DNA of 64,000 nucleotides from Chryseobacterium luquanense (GTDB lineage Bacteria > Bacteroidota > Bacteroidia > Flavobacteriales > Weeksellaceae). Positions within the stretch are counted from its first letter, which is position 1; every line of letters begins with the position of its first letter. Positions 32,701 to 41,117 of this stretch are shown here, in pieces. The stretch spans positions 310,001 to 374,000 of the forward strand of contig NZ_JAOVZV010000003.1 of assembly GCF_026460945.1 (NCBI RefSeq), in the 5' to 3' direction. Below the pieces are notes generated by a model that did no database searches, was not told the DNA's origin, and worked only from the letters and a program-made list of their open reading frames with translations. A program made the position numbers and the translations under genes.

Positions 32701-35505
32701 CAGGCGAAACATACCTGGTTTATTCCAAAATGGTTTAAACAGAGGAAAGTAAAGCAGCAATTGAACGGTTATGCGAAATCAGGAATAGAATCTGATGTGC
32801 AGATTGACGGACTTTTTGAGAAGCTTGAAAACTACCAGCAGCTTAAAAATCAACTTTCCAATCTTCATTACAATGCGCTTTCTTCGGTAACAAATCTTTA
32901 TTTTAATGGAAGTGCATTTGATATTTCGGCGATTGAGAAAGATTTAAAAACCATTGAAAATGCAAAAGATTTAGCCCAAAAAATATCCATCAGAAATTTC
33001 CCGGAATGGCTGAAAGATTTTTCTTTAAAACAGAATAACAGTCAGAACATTTCTGAAAATGTTGAAAAGCTGAAAGAGCTCCACGATGCCGAAAATAATT
33101 TATTGGAATATGTAGATGAAGTCCCTGGTGATGCCGATCTGCAGACTATTGTACAGAATATAAATCAGCTGGAAGACTGGATTAATTTTAATGGTTTAAA
33201 AGAAAAAGCGAAGGACTTAAACCTCAACTGGTTCATTGATTTCCTTGAAAAAGGCTGGCTCGATACGGAATCTCTCGAACTGGAATTTGAAAAAATCATT
33301 CATCTGAATTTATTCATTAAAACCATTTACAGTTCGACGACTTTGAACGGTTTTGATGCCAATATTTATGAATCTCAGATTCAGCAGTATAAAAATCTGC
33401 ACAAAGAATTTACCGAACTGACGAAAAATCAACTGACGATGAAGCTCAGCGACCGCATTCCTAATTTTTCCCAAGAAGCGGTTCAAAGCTCTGAAATTGG
33501 GATTTTGCAGAAAGCAATCCGGAATAAAGGACGGGGTTTATCCATCAGAAAACTGTTTGACCAGATTCCAACTTTGATTCCGAGGCTCAAACCGTGTATG
33601 TTGATGAGTCCGATTTCAGTAGCGCAGTATTTTGATGTGAATGAAGAGCATTTTGACCTGGTAATTTTCGATGAAGCTTCTCAGCTGCCGACTTCTGAAG
33701 CGGTAAGTGCTTTGGCGAGGGCAAAACAGGCGATTATTGTGGGTGACCCAAAACAGATGCCGCCGACGAGTTTCTTTGCTTCCCAAAAAGTGGATGAAGA
33801 AAATTTTGAGCTCGAAGATCTGGAAAGTATTCTCGATGACTGTCTCGCGCTTTCAATTCCGTCGAATTATCTGTTACGACATTACCGAAGCAAGCATGAA
33901 AGTTTGATTTCGTTCTCGAATGCCCATTTTTATGACAATAAACTCCTCACCTTCCCGTCTCCGGATGATTTAAACCGAAAAGTAACGTTTGAATTTATCA
34001 ACGGATTTTACGACAAAGGGAAAACACGAATCAATAAAAATGAGGCGGAAGCGATTATTGAATATATAAGAATTCATCTCGAAAATCAGAATAAAAAATC
34101 GATTGGTGTGGTGACTTTCAGTCAGACTCAGCAAAGTCTGATTGAAGATTTGCTGCAGAAATTATTTCAGGAAAATCCGCATCTGGAAGAGTTTACCATC
34201 AATTCTGAAGAACCTATTTTCATTAAAAATCTGGAAAATGTACAGGGTGACGAAAGAGATATTATTCTCTTTTCGATTGGCTACGGTCCCGATGAAGATG
34301 GAAAAGTTTCTATGAATTTCGGCCCGCTCAACCGTGACGGTGGCTGGAGACGGTTGAATGTTGCCGTGACAAGAGCACGTTACGAAATGAAAGTATTTTC
34401 TTCGTTAAAAGGCGACCAGATCGACATGAACAGAACCAATTCGGAAGGCGTTTTGGGATTAAAAAACTTCCTGAATTTTTCTGAAAAAGGTTTAGTGTAT
34501 CAAAATTCAAATCAAACTGTCAATCAGCAGAAACTGATGGTGAATTCTATTGCGAAAACCCTTGAAGAGCACGGTTTGAAAATCAAAACCAACATCGGAA
34601 CTTCAGAATATAAAATCGACATCGGAATCATCAATCCTGAAAACGAAAGTGAATATCTTCTGGCAATTTTGCTGGACAGTGAGAATTATTTTAACATCCA
34701 CACCACCAATGACCGCGAGCTGCTTGTACCGAATGTACTGAAAGGTTTGGGCTGGAATGTTTTCAGAATCTGGACGTTGGATTGGATTAAAAATAAAGAG
34801 AAAATTATTGAAAGAATTCATGCTGAACTGGAAAAAATAAAAACGCAGGTCAGAGAAAAAAAGGAAGAAATCACTGAACTGAAAACTTCTGAAAAAGTCT
34901 ATCTAAGCGAAGTTTCGGAACCGGAAAAGCCTACTAAAATAATTCCGTACGTTGCGGCAGATTTAAGTCCTGCAGTCAATGCCAACTCGGAATCGATTTA
35001 TTATTTTGAAAACAGACCGATTCTTTTAAGTCAGATTAAAACCATCATTGATACGGAATCGCCGATCAGTCAAAACTCTTTGTTCAGAAAGATTCTCAAG
35101 CTTTGGAACACTTCGCGAGCCGGCGGAAAACTGAATACCTATCTGTTGGAAACTTTAGCTACCATTCCGAACATTCAAACTACGGAAAGTTATCAGAAAT
35201 TTTACTGGACCGAAAATTCCCAACCTCAAAATCTCAATTTTTACAGAGACAATTCCGCAGAAAAAAGGCTGATCGATGAGATTGCGCCTGAAGAAATTTC
35301 TGTGGCGATGATGGAACTGATGCATTCGAGTTTGAGTCTGAATAAAGAAGAATTAGTGCGTGCGGTTTGCAAGACTTTTGGTTTTTCGAAAGTGGGTTCG
35401 CAGATTGATGCGGTGGTGAAGTTTTGTGTGGAGGATTTGATTGGGAAAGGATTGCTGAAGGAGGTTGATGGGAGGATTGTCTTGGGGGTGAAATTATTAT
35501 TATAA
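29797..35505 (+). CDS. DUF4011-helicase-Vsr-like nuclease-DUF3320 giant protein (Hhe-like defence candidate)
   Basis: A 1902-residue cytoplasmic protein. From the N-terminus: a beta-rich region (1-125); a transglutaminase-like domain with a possible Cys-His-Asp triad C220 (LGNCIDISLL), H246 (TEGHAFVGVWL) and D254; DUF4011 around 375-560 (ERKLLDLSLRNNLLNLRF); a superfamily 1 helicase core with Walker A GPPGTGKS at 684-691, Walker B DEAS at 1292-1295, and later motifs GDPKQMPPTSFF, QGDERDIILFS and VAVTRAR; a long helical insert between motifs I and II (about 740-1250); a Vsr/PD-(D/E)xK-like nuclease (YKIDIGI with D1608, LLDSENY with D1627); and a C-terminal DUF3320. This order is that of the single-protein antiphage system Hhe. 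No neighbouring defence gene or mobility gene is seen, so it would act alone. Activity is inferred from domains. Confidence 0.88.
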   Translation: MNQIIPFDLQIQHSPYFNYTFCLNQYPFLQSIAFREVSEDLENLNLQISSSLGLFEKYDVYIDKIKANALYKISLFNFVFNNNLLKRLTEKDLDQIKIHVFQDGESLFEKSFSIEVLPMDYFGGLQSYPQLLASYVLSNNTSLYKLKADAIDILARNKLTPSFEGYQQKSKERVLQMVSAIYKSIQNLDLIYSSMPPSFEKNGQRIRLVDTVLETKLGNCIDISLLFAACLEAIDLNPIIVVTEGHAFVGVWLDDQRFDGMVNFDQAAISKRIASGIKEIALIESTSLCRGSNISFKDAMNSAETQLMDSSRFLLSLDIKNARSAGISPLPLLKNETIQSQDFDSIPHSTELDQDFNLGTQYDDLELTDFSNLTKQKVWERKLLDLSLRNNLLNLRFTKSILQLIDTKINVLEDSLADGKSFTIHPDNNQAVLRKYSLYGEPLHQSQPLFKLAEDEFKYNRLLTYYHQDDLDNILTNLYRSAKLAEEENGKSTLYLGIGLLKWFEPKNKDIPRLAPILLIPVELSRKSVNSKFTLRSREEETMINITLLEYLKQEFKLNINILENLPMDESGVDVPKVLAIIRNAVLNLEGWDVLEQLVLGIFSFNKLILWQDISKYSEEIQKSSIVKSLIDGRLTGTLESVENDAESLENISASELVLPISTDNSQLNAVKNANLNKSFILHGPPGTGKSQTITNIIADALSNDKKVLFVAAKKAALDVVHNRLENIGLGAFCLELHSNKSKKSDVLKQFERTLEVPKYKINADYHEEAKRLDERRKELGKYVNDLHQKFPIGWSLFDTIAFLETNHVKADERFHINFPLESADVFNWNQWKDWLIPFASIGQKIGQPSLHALRPIKTSSHQFENKNLILSAISQLNEKKNSAEQIKKQFQLKEVSNADSVEILEFLKDNPVKSGLVDLVFNEGQLNLFKNWMAQQTQFQQTESQITSNFNSSILNIDFASLKLIWNQAKHTWFIPKWFKQRKVKQQLNGYAKSGIESDVQIDGLFEKLENYQQLKNQLSNLHYNALSSVTNLYFNGSAFDISAIEKDLKTIENAKDLAQKISIRNFPEWLKDFSLKQNNSQNISENVEKLKELHDAENNLLEYVDEVPGDADLQTIVQNINQLEDWINFNGLKEKAKDLNLNWFIDFLEKGWLDTESLELEFEKIIHLNLFIKTIYSSTTLNGFDANIYESQIQQYKNLHKEFTELTKNQLTMKLSDRIPNFSQEAVQSSEIGILQKAIRNKGRGLSIRKLFDQIPTLIPRLKPCMLMSPISVAQYFDVNEEHFDLVIFDEASQLPTSEAVSALARAKQAIIVGDPKQMPPTSFFASQKVDEENFELEDLESILDDCLALSIPSNYLLRHYRSKHESLISFSNAHFYDNKLLTFPSPDDLNRKVTFEFINGFYDKGKTRINKNEAEAIIEYIRIHLENQNKKSIGVVTFSQTQQSLIEDLLQKLFQENPHLEEFTINSEEPIFIKNLENVQGDERDIILFSIGYGPDEDGKVSMNFGPLNRDGGWRRLNVAVTRARYEMKVFSSLKGDQIDMNRTNSEGVLGLKNFLNFSEKGLVYQNSNQTVNQQKLMVNSIAKTLEEHGLKIKTNIGTSEYKIDIGIINPENESEYLLAILLDSENYFNIHTTNDRELLVPNVLKGLGWNVFRIWTLDWIKNKEKIIERIHAELEKIKTQVREKKEEITELKTSEKVYLSEVSEPEKPTKIIPYVAADLSPAVNANSESIYYFENRPILLSQIKTIIDTESPISQNSLFRKILKLWNTSRAGGKLNTYLLETLATIPNIQTTESYQKFYWTENSQPQNLNFYRDNSAEKRLIDEIAPEEISVAMMELMHSSLSLNKEELVRAVCKTFGFSKVGSQIDAVVKFCVEDLIGKGLLKEVDGRIVLGVKLLL

Positions 35506-35552
35506 AGATTATGCGAAAAGAGCTATTATTGAAAGTTATTTAAATTGAAAAT

Positions 35553-36092
35553 ATGATTATTAATGACAATTTGAAAGATGGTTTAAATCTCGTTTTAAAT
35601 GAAGCAACATTTTTAGATTTAAACTTTATTGAGACTCAAAATATTATAGTTTGTAAATTAGATTTGCTTAAAAATAATGGAAACTCAATTCCTAACATTG
35701 TGTTTTTTGTATTGAGAAATATCAAAAGGTTTGCTGCAAAATATTCTATTACTGATAGTAGTGGTGAAAGAGTTATCAAATTTAACTTTTCAGAAATTTC
35801 AATTCGTCTGCAAGATTTTATCTTTAAAGATCTTTATGGTTGGGATTTTATAAATACGGAAGAATCTGTGATTGATCTTAGTAAAGAAAATTTAAGTTTT
35901 AATTATTGTACTGAAGATAATTTTGAAATTTTTAATTCTCTCAAACTATTCCAAGAGGGTTTTGAAAAGGACATTGATATAAAAATTTGGTTTGAAGGAT
36001 TAGAAATTCTTGATGAAAACAAAAATCTGCTGAATTTTGATTCTGTAATTTCTCAACAAAACGATATTTGGAAAATGATATTTGGTAAGTAA
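35553..36092 (+). CDS. Hypothetical cytoplasmic protein downstream of the helicase
   Basis: A 179-residue acidic protein without signal peptide, membrane segment or recognised motif. It starts 47 bp after the helicase stop. AT content and Asn/Asp/Phe composition differ from the well-ordered helicase region, as expected for small accessory genes such as immunity proteins. A functional tie to the helicase is only positional. Confidence 0.6.
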   Translation: MIINDNLKDGLNLVLNEATFLDLNFIETQNIIVCKLDLLKNNGNSIPNIVFFVLRNIKRFAAKYSITDSSGERVIKFNFSEISIRLQDFIFKDLYGWDFINTEESVIDLSKENLSFNYCTEDNFEIFNSLKLFQEGFEKDIDIKIWFEGLEILDENKNLLNFDSVISQQNDIWKMIFGK

Positions 36093-36117
36093 AGCGCAAT
36101 TAAAATTGAAGACTTAG

Positions 36118-36294
36118 AAACTTTTCAAGGAATGGAACTTGACGAACATGATGATTTTCAAGGCATGGTGCAACGAATGTGAAAAGATTGGACAGGAAAA
36201 TAACGGCTGGAATGACGAAACAATGGAATTCACAAAAATCAAACTGGTCTGTGAGGATTTCTATTTTGAGTTAAAACAATTTAATCAAAAATAA
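36118..36294 (+). pseudogene. Short ORF or frameshifted gene remnant
   Basis: An open frame from 36118 (first ATG 36148) to a stop at 36292 encodes about 48-58 residues including AWCNECEKIGQENNGW and CEDFYFELKQF. A different frame just upstream (around 36090-36180) reads IEDLETFQGMELDEHDDFQG and ends in a stop, as if one gene had suffered a frameshift near 36150-36180. Whether the short ORF is translated is unclear. Confidence 0.4.
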
Positions 36295-36298
36295 AAAA

Positions 36299-36724
36299 AT
36301 GAAAAAAGCATTATCACTTTTAGCGATCTCAATATTCTCCATCTGTTTTTCACAAAAAATCTCCGATCGCTACCAATCTTCCCAACCGCAGGATCAGTCA
36401 GTTCCGCCACCCCCAAGAGTAACTTTTCCTGCGCAGTTTCCGGATGGCAACAAAGTATTTTTAAACAAGATTGACCAGAATATCAACAAAAATAATTTGA
36501 AAAATTCGGGTAGCAATTTAAGCACTGAAATCATTTTAAAGATAGATCAGCATGGAAATGTTCTCAATATTTCAACCTACGGAAAGCATGAAATTTTCAA
36601 CAAAGAAGTAAAAGCCGCCGCCACAAAATCTACGCAGGATATACAGTGGACTGCCGGAAAAAATAATCAGGGACAGAAAATGATTGATATTGTGAAGATT
36701 CCGTATCGTTTTAAGAATTTGTAA
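36299..36724 (+). CDS. Secreted TonB C-terminal-like protein
   Basis: A 141-residue exported protein with a signal peptide to about residue 18 (SICFSQ). A proline-rich stretch SVPPPPRVTFPAQFPDG precedes a domain resembling the TonB C-terminal fold (STEIILKIDQHGNVLNIS, then VKAAATKSTQDIQWTAGKNN). It lacks an N-terminal membrane anchor, so it is not a classical TonB. Such TonB-CTD-like secreted proteins are frequent in flavobacteria with unknown function. Seven bases separate it from the next lipoprotein gene. Confidence 0.72.
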   Translation: MKKALSLLAISIFSICFSQKISDRYQSSQPQDQSVPPPPRVTFPAQFPDGNKVFLNKIDQNINKNNLKNSGSNLSTEIILKIDQHGNVLNISTYGKHEIFNKEVKAAATKSTQDIQWTAGKNNQGQKMIDIVKIPYRFKNL

Positions 36725-36730
36725 AGTAGT

Positions 36731-37450
36731 ATGAAAAAAATATTACCCCTTTTTTTAATCTTAGTCGTAACTGTCTTAGGTGGTTGTGAATCTGCCTATA
36801 TTATTACTTCCAAAAACGTCATGCACGGCGGAGCAAATAAAAATATTAATCTCTATGCTTTTGTAGGGAAGAAAATATCTGTAACAGAATTTGATCCAAA
36901 TGAAAATCAAGAAGATGTACCGACGGGCGAATACGAAATTGATGAAGAAATGGGAGACACGCTCAAAGTAGTAAAGAGAAGTTATATAATGGACAACGCT
37001 TTTAAATGCAGATACAAAGTGGTAAAAAAAATGTTCAACTATCTTGAAACTGATACCGTAGAATTTATCGCCTACGATCATTACGGAACTCCTGGATTCG
37101 CCAAAAGAGATACTATTATTCTCTATTTATCTAAAAGCAAAGATGGAAGTCATTATTTTCATCAGAAATATCAGTACGATCATGTTTACAAAAACAGAAA
37201 AGGACATTATTACAGTTATCCGAAATTCCACGGTAGCGAAAGCCCTGAAACAATTGAAGGCATGACTGGTTTTGATAAAAACTTCAGCTATGAGAAGTAT
37301 GATGTTTCGCATCTGAATTCTGAGGCAATAAAAATGTATTATCCACCGAAATTTTATACGATTGAAAATAATTTTGCGATTCCAATCAGGGCAATTTATT
37401 TAAACAGACTTACCAATTATAGATTATCTACAACATTTAAAGATCTTTAA
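36731..37450 (+). CDS. Hypothetical lipoprotein
   Basis: A 239-residue lipoprotein (lipobox VLGGC, Cys19). The rest has many Tyr, Lys and His residues (HYFHQKYQYDHVYKNRKGHY in part) and no recognised domain. It sits in a chain of closely spaced small genes: TonB-CTD-like before, DUF2695 five bases after. No function can be proposed. Confidence 0.72.
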   Translation: MKKILPLFLILVVTVLGGCESAYIITSKNVMHGGANKNINLYAFVGKKISVTEFDPNENQEDVPTGEYEIDEEMGDTLKVVKRSYIMDNAFKCRYKVVKKMFNYLETDTVEFIAYDHYGTPGFAKRDTIILYLSKSKDGSHYFHQKYQYDHVYKNRKGHYYSYPKFHGSESPETIEGMTGFDKNFSYEKYDVSHLNSEAIKMYYPPKFYTIENNFAIPIRAIYLNRLTNYRLSTTFKDL

Positions 37451-37455
37451 ACAAA

Positions 37456-37755
37456 ATGCCAGACAAAGAAGAAAAAGCCAGACGCAAACAAATTCAAAAA
37501 GAATTGAGGGAAAAAGCTAAGATAGAATTTGAAGAAAGTCTTCCGGTTTCCCGAGAAATTTTTCAAATTCTGTTTGATTTTCTGGATGAAGAACTTGAAA
37601 AGCATGACTGTGATGACAGCCTGAAACTGACGAAGCTATTTTTAGAAACGAATCATATCGGAAACATCGAAGAAGTTGAAAACTGGTTAAAGGAAAACGG
37701 TGGATTTTGTGACTGTGAAGTGCTTTATAATGTGGAAGAAAAATTCGAAGAATAA
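37456..37755 (+). CDS. DUF2695 family protein
   Basis: A 99-residue cytoplasmic protein, starting with a charged helix (EEKARRKQIQKELREKA) followed by the DUF2695 core with HDCDDSLKLT, and LKENGGFCDCEVLYNVEE. The cysteine pair CDCEV and the HDC segment may bind metal; the family is uncharacterised. It begins five bases after the lipoprotein gene. Confidence 0.8.
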   Translation: MPDKEEKARRKQIQKELREKAKIEFEESLPVSREIFQILFDFLDEELEKHDCDDSLKLTKLFLETNHIGNIEEVENWLKENGGFCDCEVLYNVEEKFEE

Positions 37756-37791
37756 ATAATATCCAATCCTCATCATCTCACACTTTTATCA

Positions 37792-37825
37792 TTTGTTTTT
37801 TCGTAGTTTAGTTCAATTAAATTTG
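37792..37825 (+). promoter_or_regulatory. Promoter of the DUF2157 membrane operon
   Basis: TTTG at 37792-37795, then 22 bases, then TAAATTTG at 37818-37825, a perfect -7 match. The ATG of DUF2157 follows after 47 bases. Confidence 0.45.
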
Positions 37826-37872
37826 AATTAATATTTAGTTCCATTAAGAAATTAGTTTTTAAAAACAATTGA

Positions 37873-38829
37873 ATGAAAAATATCCAACGTGAAGACATCA
37901 AACTGATCAGCCGTCACAGCAATATGACCGAGCTGGAAGTTGAGCGACTTCTGAAAGAAAATGTGTACAACGATAAAAAAATGTGGCAGAAATTTCTGCG
38001 TCTGTTTTTTATCACTCTCGGAGTTGGTTTTGCCACCGCCGGAATTATTTTCTTCTTTGCTTATAACTGGGCAGATTTACACAAATTTGCTAAAATCGGA
38101 ATGACAGAAGCGCTCGTCATTGTCACAACAATCGTTGCTTTACTTCCTAAAATCAATCAGAATACACGAAATATTATTCTCACGGGAGCTTCGTTTTTAG
38201 TAGGAGTTTTATTTGCAGTTTTCGGACAGATTTATCAAACCGGAGCCAATGCCTACGACTTCTTTCTTGCGTGGACTTTATTTATTGCGTTGTGGGTCTT
38301 AATCTCAAATTTCGCTCCGCTGTGGTTGCTTTTTATTGTTTTAATCAACACTACATTTATTCTTTATACGCAACAGGTTGCCAACGATTGGGATGAGTTG
38401 TTGGTTTTGACAGTCATTTTCAGCATCAATGCGGTAGTTCTTATTTCTTCCTTTTTATTGCTCAATTTAAAGAAGATTTACGCAATTCCTCTTTGGTTTA
38501 CCCACATTTTGGCTTTGGGATGTTCCGTTATAGCAACCATGGGAATGATAATGGTAATTTATGCAGTTTTTAAAGAATCTGCATTTCTGTTTACGGCTCT
38601 TGTTTTAATCACTTATGCGCTTGGAATTTGGCACGGCTTCAAATCAAAAAGTGTTTTTTATCTTGCATTGATTTCATTCAGTATTATTTCAATAGTATCT
38701 TCTTGGATATTAAATTTTTCCAACGATGGCGGGATGTTTTTGTTCGTAAGCCTTTTCGTGATTGCAAGCATAACGATGGTGATTATGACACTTATTAATC
38801 TTCAAAAAAAATGGAAAAATGAGAACTAA
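37873..38829 (+). CDS. DUF2157 multi-pass membrane protein
   Basis: A 318-residue protein: a cytoplasmic N-terminal helix pair (residues 1-40; SRHSNMTELEVERLLKEN) and about nine hydrophobic membrane segments from residue 43 on. DUF2157 proteins are typically encoded with DUF4401 and GDYXXLXY proteins. The stop overlaps the start of the next gene by 11 bases, so translation is coupled. Function unknown; a multi-protein membrane complex is likely. Confidence 0.88.
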   Translation: MKNIQREDIKLISRHSNMTELEVERLLKENVYNDKKMWQKFLRLFFITLGVGFATAGIIFFFAYNWADLHKFAKIGMTEALVIVTTIVALLPKINQNTRNIILTGASFLVGVLFAVFGQIYQTGANAYDFFLAWTLFIALWVLISNFAPLWLLFIVLINTTFILYTQQVANDWDELLVLTVIFSINAVVLISSFLLLNLKKIYAIPLWFTHILALGCSVIATMGMIMVIYAVFKESAFLFTALVLITYALGIWHGFKSKSVFYLALISFSIISIVSSWILNFSNDGGMFLFVSLFVIASITMVIMTLINLQKKWKNEN

Positions 38830-39904
38830 AGAAGAAGTAAAACAACTCTTGGATACTCTTCAAGATGCAAGTGATAAAGATTTAAAATTTAACGAAGAAG
38901 AAATTTACAAAGATTACGAAAAAAGCAATAATCATCAATCTTTACCTATAAAAATCCTATCTATTTTTGGTGGAATTTTGGCAAGTCTCCTCTTCATGGG
39001 ATTTCTCTTTATTACCGGAATCTACGACTCAGAACTGGGATTATTGGCACTCGGAATTCCTTTAATTATTTTCGGAACATTCATTACCAAAGCAACCGAC
39101 AACATACTTCTAGACACACTCAGCATTTCGGCATATATCATTGGTTTTGTTCTCTTAGGAGTGGGATTATCGCAAATGGAAACACACGAAAATGTAATAA
39201 GCCTCATTTTTATTGCAATTGCTGCTTCAACATTATTTATCGTAAGATCTTATCTCATTTCTTTTGTTTCGGTACTGATTGTCTGTGGAGGATTTTTATT
39301 TTTAATTATTTCAAATCATACTTTTGATTCAATTCACATTTATGTTTCTCTCTTAGCTGTGGTTTTAACCCTTTTATACTTGAAAGAGGCAAAATTAATA
39401 ACTTACAACAAAACGTTCTCACAACTATATGATTCGGTTCGTATCGCATTGATATTTTGCTTTTTAGCCGGTTTATATCTTTCAGGAAGAAACTATAGGA
39501 TTGATCGCATAGACGAATATTCGTTTGAATATTCCTGGATTTCCTCGGTAGTCATTATTGCGGCAATTTTATACGTCATTTCTCACCTTTTTGAAATGCT
39601 GAATATCAAAAAGAACGAACAGAAATATGGAATTTACGCTTTATCAGTTTTCATTTTATTACCAACAATATTTTCACCAGCGATTTCGGGAGCAATTTTA
39701 ATTATTCTGCTGAGCTTTATGGTGAATTACAAAACCTCTTTGGTCATCGGCGTTGTGGCTTTTATTTACTTTGTTTCACAATATTATTACGACCTACATT
39801 ACACATTGCTTACCAAATCGATCGTCCTTTTTGGTTCTGGCGTTTTGTTTCTTGGTCTGTACTTTTTAACCCATAAAAAACTGTCGTCTGATGAAAAAAT
39901 ATAA
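38819..39904 (+). CDS. DUF4401 membrane protein
   Basis: A 361-residue multi-pass protein with a cytoplasmic N-terminus (MRTKEEVKQLLDTL) and about ten transmembrane segments in pairs. It overlaps the upstream gene by 11 and the downstream gene by 14 bases. Belongs to the recurrent DUF2157-DUF4401-GDYXXLXY set. Confidence 0.85.
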   Translation: MRTKEEVKQLLDTLQDASDKDLKFNEEEIYKDYEKSNNHQSLPIKILSIFGGILASLLFMGFLFITGIYDSELGLLALGIPLIIFGTFITKATDNILLDTLSISAYIIGFVLLGVGLSQMETHENVISLIFIAIAASTLFIVRSYLISFVSVLIVCGGFLFLIISNHTFDSIHIYVSLLAVVLTLLYLKEAKLITYNKTFSQLYDSVRIALIFCFLAGLYLSGRNYRIDRIDEYSFEYSWISSVVIIAAILYVISHLFEMLNIKKNEQKYGIYALSVFILLPTIFSPAISGAILIILLSFMVNYKTSLVIGVVAFIYFVSQYYYDLHYTLLTKSIVLFGSGVLFLGLYFLTHKKLSSDEKI

Positions 39905-40379
39905 ATGGTTGATTATCTTCTTAAATCTCATTATACTATTAGTTTATTTTAATTTTTCTGTGGCTAAAAAAGAGACGCTACTAAAAGATGGAAAACTAAT
40001 TTTACTATCATTAGCTCCTGTAGATCCGCGTTCTTTGATGCAGGGAGATTATATGACTTTGCGGTACAGTATTTCAGAAGATTTAAATGTAGAATCTCTT
40101 CCAAAAAGAGGATATTGTGTAGTAAAATTAGATAAAAACGGGGTCGCAGAAAGACAGAGATTTCAGAAAAACACGACTCCTTTAAAAGAGGGAGAATATT
40201 TAATAAATTACACTTCATCCGATAACTGGAATGTAAATATTGGGGCAGAATCTTTCTTTTTTCAGGAAGGACAAAGTGAAAAGTATGAGAAAGCAAAATA
40301 TGGAGCCGTAAAAGTTGATGATAAGGGAAACAGTTTGCTAGTGGGACTTTACGATGAAAATTTGAAAAACATTAAATAA
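39891..40379 (+). CDS. GDYXXLXY-domain protein
   Basis: A 162-residue protein with one N-terminal membrane helix (residues 5-23) and a periplasmic domain carrying the signature GDYMTLRY within APVDPRSLMQGDYMTLRYSI. The family is widely cotranscribed with DUF2157/DUF4401 proteins. It ends nine bases before the methyltransferase gene. Confidence 0.88.
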   Translation: MKKYKWLIIFLNLIILLVYFNFSVAKKETLLKDGKLILLSLAPVDPRSLMQGDYMTLRYSISEDLNVESLPKRGYCVVKLDKNGVAERQRFQKNTTPLKEGEYLINYTSSDNWNVNIGAESFFFQEGQSEKYEKAKYGAVKVDDKGNSLLVGLYDENLKNIK

Positions 40380-40388
40380 TTTTCGTCA

Positions 40389-41099
40389 ATGAATAACATC
40401 TATGAACCAAAATTTGTAAAACAACTTTTTAATCAAATGTCCGGGTCTTATGAAAGGATGAATTACATTACTTCTTTCGGCTTCTCCATTCGTTGGCGGA
40501 AACAGTTTTTAAGCAAATTAGGAAAATCGGACAAAAATTTAAATATCATCGATTTACTTTCAGGTTTAGGAGAAAACTGGACCTACCTTAAAAATAATTT
40601 TCCTAATGCTACTTTTACGGCATTAGATTTTTCTGATGAAATGATTGCTCAATCAAGAAATAAAGGGAATAAAGTTTTTAAAAATCAATTGAATCTTCTT
40701 TGTGAAGATGCACTTCAAAGTAAATTGGAATCTAATTTTTTCGATATTATTTCTTGTGCCTATGGTTTAAAAACTTTTAACAATAAACAACTTGAAATTT
40801 TAGCAAAAGAAGTTTCACGAATTCTGAAAACCAATGGTAAATTTAGTTTTGTGGAAGTTTCCAAACCAAAAAATAAAATTTTGTATCCTGCGTACAGACT
40901 TTATTTAGGTAAAATCATTCCTGTTTTGGGCAAATTATTTTTAGGAAATCCAAACGATTATAAAATGCTTTGGATTTACACCGAGAAATTTGAAAATTGC
41001 AATCGGGTAAAAGAAATATTTGAAAAATATCATCTCAAAGTCAATATTGAAAGTTATTTTTACGGTTGCGCCACCGGAATTCATGGAGAAAAAATTTAA
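40389..41099 (+). CDS. UbiE/COQ5-like SAM methyltransferase
   Basis: A 236-residue class I methyltransferase with FNQMSGSYERMNYITSFG at the N-terminus (UbiE motif), SAM-binding IIDLLSGLGENW (unusually LLSGLGE instead of GTGTG), acidic TALDFSDEMI, and post-I SCAYGLKTF. The usual UbiE GIRN segment (F-G-L-R-N) is replaced by YGLKTF, so the substrate may not be menaquinone. It is the last gene of the DUF2157 operon (9 bp gap), an arrangement worth noting. Confidence 0.82.
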   Translation: MNNIYEPKFVKQLFNQMSGSYERMNYITSFGFSIRWRKQFLSKLGKSDKNLNIIDLLSGLGENWTYLKNNFPNATFTALDFSDEMIAQSRNKGNKVFKNQLNLLCEDALQSKLESNFFDIISCAYGLKTFNNKQLEILAKEVSRILKTNGKFSFVEVSKPKNKILYPAYRLYLGKIIPVLGKLFLGNPNDYKMLWIYTEKFENCNRVKEIFEKYHLKVNIESYFYGCATGIHGEKI

Positions 41100-41117
41100 T
41101 TAAAATTGGTAAGAAAA

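Noticed and set aside
29797..35505. Helicase as part of a mobile defence island
   Set aside because: No integrase, transposase, tRNA or other defence gene was found within the surrounding 20 kb.
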